This document shows, piece by piece, positions 26,617 to 33,733 of a stretch of DNA of 52,428 bases (its first letter is position 1; every line of letters starts with the position of its first letter). The notes under the pieces were generated by a model that saw only the letters and a program-made list of their open reading frames with translations, did not search any database and was not told the origin of the DNA. Source of the stretch: Aquincolibacterium sp964606385 (GTDB lineage: Bacteria > Omnitrophota > Omnitrophia > Omnitrophales > Aquincolibacteriaceae); assembly GCA_964606385.1 (NCBI GenBank), contig CAZSFZ010000015.1, positions 1-52,428 of the forward strand, written 5' to 3'. Both the position numbers and the translations under genes were made by a program.

Positions 26617-27209
26617 AACTTCCGGTGATCGTGCTTGGAGCTGGCGGGCATGCGCGGGTTGCCCTGGATGTTCTGAATCTGATGAATGAAAAAGTCATTG
26701 GCGTTACCGATGCCGACCCTGTGAGGGTGTCCAAAGAAAGAATGACGGCTCCTGTCCTTGGGAATGATGATGCGGTCACGGGCTTTAAACCGGACGAAGT
26801 GTTGCTTGTGAACGGGCTTGGCTCTATCGAGGTCTCTTCGAAACGCCCAGAGATCTTTTACCGCTTCAAAAAACTCGGTTACCGTTTTTTGACCCTTATT
26901 CATCCTTCCGCAGTGGTTGCCGAGGATGTGCAGATTGGCGAGGGGGCGCAGGTCATGGCGGGGGTTGTGATCCAAACAGGAAGCAAAATCGGAGAAAATA
27001 CGATCATCAACACGCGCGCTTCCGTGGACCATGATTGCAGCATAGGGTCTCATGTGCATATCGCGCCCGGAGTTGTTTTGTCAGGCGGGGTTTCGATCGG
27101 TGATGGCTGCCACCTGGGGCCATGCGCGGTTGTGATCCAGGGGATCAGCATCGCCCCCCGGAGTTTTGTTCGTGCGCAATTACTTGTTTATCGGAACATC
27201 AAAGGCTAA
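26613..27209 (+). CDS. legH: NeuD/PglD-like sugar N-acetyltransferase
   Basis: This 198-residue protein has an N-terminal Rossmann-like domain (IVLGAGGHARVALDV) and a left-handed beta-helix of hexapeptide repeats (about 95-180). DHDCSIGSHVHIAPG contains the acetyl-transfer histidine region. The PglD/NeuD family N-acetylates the 4-amino group of the dideoxy sugar, which is the LegH step, or O-acetylates sialic-type acids. The first is favoured because no other candidate for LegH is seen in the cluster. It overlaps the synthase by 4 bases. Confidence 0.85.
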   Translation: MKLPVIVLGAGGHARVALDVLNLMNEKVIGVTDADPVRVSKERMTAPVLGNDDAVTGFKPDEVLLVNGLGSIEVSSKRPEIFYRFKKLGYRFLTLIHPSAVVAEDVQIGEGAQVMAGVVIQTGSKIGENTIINTRASVDHDCSIGSHVHIAPGVVLSGGVSIGDGCHLGPCAVVIQGISIAPRSFVRAQLLVYRNIKG

Positions 27210-27220
27210 AGGGGCTCGGT

Positions 27221-28279
27221 ATGGGGACATGGAAAGATCTTCTGGTCAAACCTGAATCGCCGATCCGGAAGGCGATCGAAACGATCGATACGGTCGGAAT
27301 GCAGATTGCGTTGGTTGCGGATGCCGAGGGACGGCTGCTCGGAACTGTGACGGACGGCGATGTGCGGCGGGGGATCCTAAAGGGCACGGCGTTAGATCAG
27401 CCTGTACGTCTTATCATGCGTGCGGATCCTGTGACGGCTCATATCGATGACGATCAGGCCAAGATCCTGGCGCTCATGAGGCAGCATTCGATCCATCAGA
27501 TCCCGGTACTGGATTCCGAGCGCCATGTGATGGGCATCGAGATCCTGGACAAGCTGCTGCGGTCGGACCGGAAAGAGAGCCTGGTGATCCTGATGGCCGG
27601 GGGACTCGGCATGCGGCTTCGTCCGTTGACAGAGAATACGCCCAAGCCGCTTCTTAGAGTGGGCAATAAGCCGATCCTCGAAACGATTCTCGAGAATTTT
27701 ATCAGTTATGGTTTCTACAAGTTCTACATTTCGGTCAATTACAAGGATGAGATGGTGAAGGAATATTTCAAGGATGGAAGCCGCTGGAATGTCAGCATCC
27801 GCTATCTGGATGAGGATCAAAAGCTCGGCACGGCGGGAGCGTTGGGGTTGCTTCCCGAAAAACCTGCAGCGCCTGTGATCGTGATGAACGGGGATCTCTT
27901 GACCAGCATCAACTTCCAGCACCTTTTGAATTTCCACGGCGAACACAGTTCCGTCGCCACGATGTGCATCCGGGAATACGATTTTCAGGTGCCCTATGGT
28001 GTTGTGGGACTCCAGGACCAAAGGATCACCAAGATCGACGAAAAACCGGTCCACCGCTTCTTCGTGAACGCGGGCATCTACGTGCTGGATCCTAAGATAT
28101 GGTCGCTTATCACTCCCGATAAGCCGCTCGATATGCCGCAGCTTTTCGAAAAGGCGATCGAACGCAAAATGAGCACGGCCGGTTTTCCCATCAGGGAATA
28201 TTGGCTGGATATCGGCCGCATTGACGATCTGGAACGCGCGAACCAGGAGTTCCCGAAGTTGTCGGAGGGAAAATGTTAA
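27221..28279 (+). CDS. ptmE: CBS-domain sugar nucleotidyltransferase (PtmE/LegE-like)
   Basis: This 352-residue protein has two CBS domains (about 10-115) followed by a sugar-nucleotidyltransferase domain with LMAGGLGMRLRPLTENTPKP near 124-143 and GNKPILE. This fusion is that of Campylobacter PtmE, which makes GDP-glucosamine for the GDP-linked legionaminic acid route. The ATG at 27221 has an AAAGGGG site; the longer frame from 27122 lies in the previous gene. The CBS pair could sense nucleotides. The TAA stop touches the left inverted repeat of the GIY-YIG element. Confidence 0.85.
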   Translation: MGTWKDLLVKPESPIRKAIETIDTVGMQIALVADAEGRLLGTVTDGDVRRGILKGTALDQPVRLIMRADPVTAHIDDDQAKILALMRQHSIHQIPVLDSERHVMGIEILDKLLRSDRKESLVILMAGGLGMRLRPLTENTPKPLLRVGNKPILETILENFISYGFYKFYISVNYKDEMVKEYFKDGSRWNVSIRYLDEDQKLGTAGALGLLPEKPAAPVIVMNGDLLTSINFQHLLNFHGEHSSVATMCIREYDFQVPYGVVGLQDQRITKIDEKPVHRFFVNAGIYVLDPKIWSLITPDKPLDMPQLFEKAIERKMSTAGFPIREYWLDIGRIDDLERANQEFPKLSEGKC

Positions 28280-28584
28280 CCCAGCCCCTCCTGATGAGAG
28301 AGGTAAAAGGGTGAGCCGACGAGTTTCGAAGTCTTGGCATTATGTATATCTTCTTGAGAGTGAGAAGACAAAGTGGATTTATATTGGCTGCACGAATGAT
28401 TTGCGAAAGAGATTGAAAGAACACATGAATGGCGATGTTTACACAACAAAAAGAATGTTGCCGGTTAAACTTCTTTACTATGAGGCATATCGTTCTCAAT
28501 CTGCCGCTTTTCATCGTGAGAAAATGTTAAAACAATATGGCAGCAGCTTAGCAAAGTTGAAGATCCGGATAGGAGGGGCTGGGT
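28279..28584 (+). mobile_element. GIY-YIG gene cassette bounded by a perfect 14-bp inverted repeat
   Basis: ACCCAGCCCCTCCT (28279-28292) and AGGAGGGGCTGGGT (28571-28584) are a perfect inverted repeat that encloses one small nuclease gene. The left arm begins on the last base of the ptmE TAA stop. The right arm supplies both the AGGAGG site and the first two bases of the GTG start of ptmF. The 306-bp unit therefore fits exactly between two genes of one pathway. No transposase or direct target repeat is seen. Confidence 0.6.
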
Positions 28585-28586
28585 GA
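28311..28586 (+). CDS. Small GIY-YIG endonuclease-like protein
   Basis: This 91-residue protein is of the UPF0213/YhbQ-like GIY-YIG group. YVYLLES and WIYIGCT form the GIY-YIG core, NDLRKRLKEHMNG carries the catalytic Arg helix, and YYEAYRSQSAAFHREKMLKQY has the Glu/metal-site helix. The start is GTG with GAGAGAGG 7 bases upstream; the longer open frame lies inside ptmE. It has no obvious role in glycan synthesis and interrupts the order ptmE-ptmF. Such genes are often multi-copy in candidate phyla. It ends by overlapping the ptmF start (GTGA). Confidence 0.88.
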   Translation: MSRRVSKSWHYVYLLESEKTKWIYIGCTNDLRKRLKEHMNGDVYTTKRMLPVKLLYYEAYRSQSAAFHREKMLKQYGSSLAKLKIRIGGAG

Positions 28587-29494
28587 AGGCTTTAGTTATC
28601 GGATATGGGTCGATCGGCGCGAGGCATGCCAGAATCCTGCGGGAGCTTGGGTGCGCGGTGGGCGTGGTGTCTCACCGGGATATCGATTTCTCGCCGTGCT
28701 TTAAGGATCTGCATGCGGCCCTGAAAGAATTTTCGCCCGGTTATGTCGTGATCGCCAACCGCACTAGCGAACACTTGCGGACACTCAAGCAGCTTCGTGC
28801 TTCAGGGTTCAAGGGCACGGTTATGGTCGAAAAACCTTTATTTAAAGATCCGGAAAAATTCATGCCCAAAGGGTTCAGGAAAATCGTTATAGGTTATAAC
28901 CTGCGTTTTCACCCCTTGATCCTCAAGCTCCGTGAACTCTTGAAAGGGAAAAAAGTTCTGGCCGTCCAGGCCTACGTGGGTAAAGATCTGGCCAAATGGC
29001 GGCCGGAGGTCAATTACCGGAAAACTTATTCAGCACTCAAGGGCCAGGGCGGAGGTGTTCTCCGCGACCTGAGCCATGAATTGGATTACATCACCTGGCT
29101 GCTGGGGGGATGGCGCTCGGTCGCGGCGGCCGGAGGACATTACAGTGGCCTGAAGATCGAAACGGATGATGTGTTCTCCTTGATGATCAAAACCCCTCGC
29201 TGTGAGAATGTTTTTGTCCATATGAATTATGTCGATGCCGTCGGGCATCGCACGGTGATGGTGAACACGTCCACCATGAACATCCAAGTGGATCTCATGA
29301 ATCACTGGATCGAGGTGAACGGCAAGCGCCGGGTTCTTCCGGTCGAGAGAGATTTTACTTATCGCGAAGAACACCGCGCGGTCCTGGCGGGACGTGATCG
29401 AGAACTTTGCTCTTTCGGGTTCGGGCAGGAGATCTTGCGTCTTATCAAAGCGGCCGAAACTTCGGTCCGGAGGAAAAAATGGGTGCAAACGTGA
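28583..29494 (+). CDS. ptmF: Gfo/Idh/MocA-family oxidoreductase (PtmF-like)
   Basis: This 303-residue protein has the dinucleotide motif VIGYGSIGARHARIL at the start and VMVEKPL near residue 80, which carries the conserved Lys of Gfo/Idh/MocA enzymes. DLSHELDYITWLLG is the usual His-containing helix. In Campylobacter PtmF works with PtmA to supply the amino-sugar precursor for GDP-glucosamine. Position next to ptmE, legF and ptmA supports this. The start is GTG, with its AGGAGG site inside the right inverted repeat of the GIY-YIG cassette. Confidence 0.82.
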   Translation: MKALVIGYGSIGARHARILRELGCAVGVVSHRDIDFSPCFKDLHAALKEFSPGYVVIANRTSEHLRTLKQLRASGFKGTVMVEKPLFKDPEKFMPKGFRKIVIGYNLRFHPLILKLRELLKGKKVLAVQAYVGKDLAKWRPEVNYRKTYSALKGQGGGVLRDLSHELDYITWLLGGWRSVAAAGGHYSGLKIETDDVFSLMIKTPRCENVFVHMNYVDAVGHRTVMVNTSTMNIQVDLMNHWIEVNGKRRVLPVERDFTYREEHRAVLAGRDRELCSFGFGQEILRLIKAAETSVRRKKWVQT

Positions 29495-30189
29495 TCAGGA
29501 TCTGCACGATCCTTGGCAGAGGGGGATCCAAAGGGGTTCCCAATAAGAATATCCGCGATCTGAACGGTAAACCGTTGATCGCCTACAGTATTGAACGGGC
29601 GAAGGCCTCACGTCTCTTCGAGGTGATCGCTGTCAGCAGTGATTCGGACAAGATTCTTGAGACTGCGAAGACTTGGGGTGCGGATCTGCTGATCAAGCGG
29701 CCGGACGCGCTGGCTTCGGATACGGCCCCTAAGATTCCCGCGATCCGTCACTGCGTGGTGGAGGCTGAAAGAATCACGGGGAAGACCTACGCTACGGTAT
29801 GCGATCTGGATCCCACATCGCCTTTCCGCATCGTGGAAGATATCCAGAATTGTGTCCATGTGCTGGAAACAAAAGGAGTGTCGAATGTGATCACGGGCGC
29901 TCTTGCGCGTAAATCTCCCTACTTCAATCTGGTGGAAGTGGACGGCCTGGGAGTTGCCAAACTTTCCAAGATACCTTCCGGATCTGTCGTGCGGCGCCAG
30001 GACGCTCCGAAATGTTATGACATGAACGCTTCCATCTATGTCTGGCGTCGCGAGGTGCTTTTGAACTCGGACATTTTGTTCCAGTCGGATACCTTGCTTT
30101 ATGAAATGCCGCGTGAACGTTCGATCGAGATCGATGTTGAATTTGATTTTGAAGTAGCCGGCCTTTTTGCCGCGAAGGGATACCTATGA
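29479..30189 (+). CDS. legF: CMP-nonulosonic acid (legionaminic acid) synthetase
   Basis: This 236-residue NeuA-type cytidylyltransferase has the CTP-binding segment LGRGGSKGVPNKNI near 12-25, NGKPLIAYSIE, the VSSDSDKI segment, and CDLDPTSPFR as the metal and substrate loop. It activates the nonulosonic acid with CMP for glycosyl transfer. The ATG at 29479 has GGAGGA immediately upstream and overlaps ptmF by 16 bases. A GTG at 29491 is also possible, but would cut into the first strand. The longer frame from 29407 is inside ptmF. Confidence 0.92.
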   Translation: MGANVIRICTILGRGGSKGVPNKNIRDLNGKPLIAYSIERAKASRLFEVIAVSSDSDKILETAKTWGADLLIKRPDALASDTAPKIPAIRHCVVEAERITGKTYATVCDLDPTSPFRIVEDIQNCVHVLETKGVSNVITGALARKSPYFNLVEVDGLGVAKLSKIPSGSVVRRQDAPKCYDMNASIYVWRREVLLNSDILFQSDTLLYEMPRERSIEIDVEFDFEVAGLFAAKGYL

Positions 30190-31010
30190 AAACCTCCTAC
30201 CAGCAGCTTTTCAGTCTTAAAGGAAAAACCGCGATCGTGACGGGAGCGGTCGGGATCTTGGGAAAAAACTTTTGCCGCGGTTTGGCGGAATTCGGCGCCA
30301 ATATCGCGGTGGCGGACCTTTCCGCCAAGGACTGTGCCGCATTTGCCAAGGAGTTGACGGCAGACTACGGGATCCGTGCGGTCGGGATCCCCTGTGATGT
30401 TTCCAGCCCTGCTTCGGTCCGGAAAATGGTCGCAAAAACCGTCAAAATTTTTAAGGAGATCCATGTGCTGCACAATAATGCTGCGACCAAAACGGATGAC
30501 CTCAAAGAGTTTTTTGAGAAGGTTGAGAAATATACGCTCAAAGAATGGCGTAAGGTCATGGCCGTCAATCTGGACGGCATGTTTCTTGTCGCTCAAGCGG
30601 TGGGCGCTCAAATAGCGATACAAAAGACGGGCGGCAGTATTATCCAGACTGCTTCGATTTACGGGATTACGGCGCCTGATCAACGAATCTACGCGGGCTC
30701 AAAATATCTTGGCCGTCCGATAAATACGCCCGCGGTGTACGCTGCATCCAAGGCCGGCGTTGTCGGGCTGACTAAATATCTCGCGGCACTCTGGGCCCGT
30801 CAAAATATCCGCGTCAATGCGCTTGTGCCCGGCGGTGTTGAGAGCGGGCAAAATAGTATTTTTAGCCAAAAATATTCGTCCCGTGTTCCCATGGGGCGCA
30901 TGGCAAAAGCCGAAGAAATGGTCGGGGGGTTGATCTATCTCGCGTCCGACGCGTCCAGTTACGTAACCGGAGAAACGATCATCATTGATGGAGGTCTACA
31001 TGCTTGGTAA
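30186..31010 (+). CDS. ptmA: Short-chain dehydrogenase (PtmA-like)
   Basis: This 274-residue classical SDR has TGAVGILGKNF as the cofactor loop, NNAATK, QTASIYG with the catalytic Ser, YAASKAGV with the Tyr-x3-Lys pair and GETIIIDGG at the end. A short insertion lies around APDQRIYAGSKYLGRPI. In C. jejuni PtmA acts with PtmF in the GDP-glucosamine branch. It overlaps legF by ATGA and the amidotransferase by 11 bases, so the order legF-ptmA links nucleotide-sugar supply and activation. Confidence 0.85.
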   Translation: MKTSYQQLFSLKGKTAIVTGAVGILGKNFCRGLAEFGANIAVADLSAKDCAAFAKELTADYGIRAVGIPCDVSSPASVRKMVAKTVKIFKEIHVLHNNAATKTDDLKEFFEKVEKYTLKEWRKVMAVNLDGMFLVAQAVGAQIAIQKTGGSIIQTASIYGITAPDQRIYAGSKYLGRPINTPAVYAASKAGVVGLTKYLAALWARQNIRVNALVPGGVESGQNSIFSQKYSSRVPMGRMAKAEEMVGGLIYLASDASSYVTGETIIIDGGLHAW

Positions 31011-32289
31011 AAATACTGCTGGCGAAACGCTCGAGGCTAAATATGGGTTGCCTCGTGAGGTGAAATTCTGTAACCGCTGCGTCATCTCCAATCAACGCCC
31101 CAATTCAACCGTGGAGTATGCTCATACAAAGGACTCCAAGAAGCAGACCATCCATTTTGACGCGGACGGAATCTGCGATGCGTGCCATGTGACCGAACAA
31201 AAGAAGAAAACGATCGATTGGGAGCAACGCGACAAGGACCTCCGGGACCTGTGCGACCGGTACCGCCGCAAGGACGGTTACTATGACTGCCTGGTTCCTG
31301 GCTCAGGGGGGAAGGACAGCTTCTATGCGGCCCATATTTTGAAGTATAAATATGGCATGCATCCCCTGACGGTGACCTGGGCGCCCCATATCTATACTGA
31401 TTGGGGTTGGAAGAACCAGCAGGCCTGGATTCAGGCCGGATTTGACAATTATCTATGCACGCCCAATGGCCGGATCCACCGCCTTTTAACGAGATTGGCC
31501 GTTCAAAATCTTTTACATCCCTTTCAGCCGTTCATTATCGGGCAGAAAGCATTCGCGCCCAAAATGGCTGTGTTGTTCAACATCCCTCTTGTTTTTTACG
31601 GGGAGAATGAGGCTGAGTACGGAAATCCCGTCAAAGACACGAAGACCGCCAAACGGGATTGGGCATACTTCACCGCCAAGGATAAATCGACGATCTTTCT
31701 CGGAGGCACTTCCCTTAAAGACCTTCAGGAAAAGTACGGCGTGGATGAGAAAGAGCTGCAAATCTATTTACCTGCAAGTCCGGATCAAATCGCGGAGCGC
31801 AAGGTTGAGATCCATTATCTCGGTTATTATCTGAAGTGGCACCCGCAGAGCTGCTACTATTACGCGGTGGAACACGGCGGCTTCCAGGCTTCGCCCGAGA
31901 GGACCCCTGGAACATACAGTAAATATAACAGTATCGATGACCGCATCGACGACTTTCATTACTACACGACTTTCATCAAGTTTGGGATTGGGCGTGCCAC
32001 CTACGATGCGGCTCAAGAAGTCAGGTCTGCTGACATCACACGTGAAGAGGGTGTGGCCCTGATCAAGCGATTTGATGGAGAGTTCCCGGAACGTTTTGCG
32101 GAAGAGATCTTTCGCTATCTCAGCATTTCCGAAAAAGAATTCCCCGTAGCGCACAAAGGATTCGAGCGTCCGAATATGGACCGAGCCTATTTTTTTCACC
32201 TTTGCAATGAGTTTCGCTCCCCGCATCTTTGGAAAAAGGAATCGGGTGAGTGGAAGCTGCGGCATGCAATCTGGATGGACAATCCCTAA
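31000..32289 (+). CDS. N-acetyl sugar amidotransferase (PseA/WbpG/PtmG family)
   Basis: This 429-residue enzyme has an N-terminal cysteine pair (FCNRCVISNQRP) and a second pair (GICDACH), then the PP-loop-type PGSGGKDSFYAA near 107-118. It adenylates an N-acetyl group and adds ammonia to give an acetamidino group. Known members act on pseudaminic acid (PseA), ManNAc3NAcA (WbpG) and legionaminic acid (PtmG). GGAGG precedes ATG 31000; the frame from 30985 is less likely. The HisF and HisH homologues follow directly and should deliver ammonia, as in the WbpG system. The product is likely an amidinated legionaminic acid. Confidence 0.9.
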   Translation: MLGKNTAGETLEAKYGLPREVKFCNRCVISNQRPNSTVEYAHTKDSKKQTIHFDADGICDACHVTEQKKKTIDWEQRDKDLRDLCDRYRRKDGYYDCLVPGSGGKDSFYAAHILKYKYGMHPLTVTWAPHIYTDWGWKNQQAWIQAGFDNYLCTPNGRIHRLLTRLAVQNLLHPFQPFIIGQKAFAPKMAVLFNIPLVFYGENEAEYGNPVKDTKTAKRDWAYFTAKDKSTIFLGGTSLKDLQEKYGVDEKELQIYLPASPDQIAERKVEIHYLGYYLKWHPQSCYYYAVEHGGFQASPERTPGTYSKYNSIDDRIDDFHYYTTFIKFGIGRATYDAAQEVRSADITREEGVALIKRFDGEFPERFAEEIFRYLSISEKEFPVAHKGFERPNMDRAYFFHLCNEFRSPHLWKKESGEWKLRHAIWMDNP

Positions 32290-33053
32290 TGTCTAATATT
32301 CGCCTTATAGCCAGGCTCGACATCAAGGGCCCCAACCTTATCAAAGGCATCCACCTCGAAGGCCTTCGGGTCATGGGAGATCCCAATGAATTTGCGCGGC
32401 GCTACTACGCGGAAGGTGTAGATGAACTCATCTACATGGATACGGTAGCTAGCCTTTATAACCGGAACAATCTCACGGAGATCGTCCGCAAGACCGCCCA
32501 GGATGTATTTATTCCGATCACGGTCGGAGGAGGTATCCGCTCCGTCGAAGATGCAGCCGCGATTCTGCGCGCGGGTGCGGACAAAGTAGCAATCAATACG
32601 GCGGCGGTTCGTCGGCCTGAGTTGATCTCCGAGATCGCGCGGCGATTTGGATCGCAGTGCATGGTCTTATCGATCGAAGCAAAACGGACCGGGCCTGACG
32701 TCTGGGAAGTGTACACGGATAACGGGCGGGAGCACACCGGGTTGGATGCCCTCGTGTGGGCCAAGGCCGGCGTTAAACTCGGAGCTGGGGAGATTCTTTT
32801 AACTTCAGTCGATCAGGAAGGAACAAAAAAGGGATTTGATTTACCGCTTGTCCGGCGGGTGTCCGAAGGTGTCCCGGTGCCGGTTATTGCGAGCGGGGGA
32901 ATGGGAAATCTCCAGCATCTCCTAGATGTGGTGGAATCCGGGTCGGCTGATGCGGTTGCGGTTGCCAACGTTTTGCACTATAAGACGGTTAGCTTTCAGG
33001 AGATGCGTGACGCATTGTCGGTACATCATCGTGTGGTGAGGGTCTCTGGATGA
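32289..33053 (+). CDS. hisF2: HisF-like subunit of the amidotransferase
   Basis: This is a 254-residue beta/alpha barrel of the HisF family. ARLDIKG keeps Asp11, TVGGGIRS is the first phosphate site and VIASGGMGN the second. At residue 130 the sequence reads LSIEAKR, where histidine-pathway HisF has the catalytic Asp130. This Asp-to-Glu change fits a protein that channels ammonia but does not cyclise the imidazole. Start and previous stop share one base (TAATG). No other his genes are present. The three-gene order amidotransferase-hisF-hisH is that of known sugar-amidination clusters. Confidence 0.9.
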   Translation: MSNIRLIARLDIKGPNLIKGIHLEGLRVMGDPNEFARRYYAEGVDELIYMDTVASLYNRNNLTEIVRKTAQDVFIPITVGGGIRSVEDAAAILRAGADKVAINTAAVRRPELISEIARRFGSQCMVLSIEAKRTGPDVWEVYTDNGREHTGLDALVWAKAGVKLGAGEILLTSVDQEGTKKGFDLPLVRRVSEGVPVPVIASGGMGNLQHLLDVVESGSADAVAVANVLHYKTVSFQEMRDALSVHHRVVRVSG

Positions 33054-33733
33054 CGGTAGTTACGGTGGCGGATTATGGCATGGGCAATCTCCTCAGCGTG
33101 ACCCGGGCCTTCGAGTACTGCGGTGCAGCTGTTAAGGTTTCTGCGCTCGCCGAAGATATTGCGTCTGCTGAATCCCTTGTTCTTCCGGGCGTCGGTGCTT
33201 TTCCGGATGGGATGCGAGAACTTCGGCAACGTGGCCTGAAGGACGCTATCAAAGAGTTCTGTCGCTCCGGCCGACCATTTCTTGGAATTTGCCTTGGTAT
33301 GCAGCTGATGCTTGATTCCAGCGAAGAATTCGGAGAGACGCAGGGGCTGGGTTTGATACCCGGGAAAGTTTCGTTGATACCATCCATTACCAGTGATGGT
33401 ATCCCGCAAAAGATACCGCACATTGGCTGGAACCTTTTGAGGTTCCCAACCGGTCGCCGTTCCTGGGCTGGCACCATCCTCGAATCTGCTCACCCCGACA
33501 GGGATACGGCCTACTTCGTTCATTCCTACACTGCGGTGCCTGCGAATGACGCGAACCGGCTTGCGGACACATTCTACGGCGGGCATCGTGTTTCGGCTGC
33601 GATTCATTCCGGCAACTGCTACGGCACCCAATTTCACCCTGAGAAAAGCGGACCCGTCGGCTTGGAAATTATCAAAAGATTTTTAGCCCTGCCCAAAGTT
33701 TTTATTGAGGGAGGTAAGTCGCATGCTGAATAG
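33050..33733 (+). CDS. hisH2: HisH-like glutaminase subunit
   Basis: This 227-residue class I glutamine amidotransferase has GICLGMQ with the nucleophile Cys81. HPEKSG gives His197 and Glu199, so the triad is complete. YGMGNL and PGVGAF are HisH signatures. It should hydrolyse glutamine and pass ammonia through the HisF-like barrel to the sugar amidotransferase. It overlaps hisF2 by ATGA and the next gene by 11 bases, so translation runs straight into the predicted phosphoramidate genes. Confidence 0.92.
   Translation: MTVVTVADYGMGNLLSVTRAFEYCGAAVKVSALAEDIASAESLVLPGVGAFPDGMRELRQRGLKDAIKEFCRSGRPFLGICLGMQLMLDSSEEFGETQGLGLIPGKVSLIPSITSDGIPQKIPHIGWNLLRFPTGRRSWAGTILESAHPDRDTAYFVHSYTAVPANDANRLADTFYGGHRVSAAIHSGNCYGTQFHPEKSGPVGLEIIKRFLALPKVFIEGGKSHAE

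Noticed and set aside
33376..33403. Perfect 9-bp inverted repeat GATACCATC/GATGGTATC in hisH2
   Set aside because: It does not follow the 13-22-13 layout, and the protein has normal HisH length here, so it is likely chance within coding sequence.
32289..33733. Histidine biosynthesis genes
   Set aside because: The hisF/hisH-like pair follows a sugar amidotransferase, no other his genes are present and HisF has Glu at position 130.
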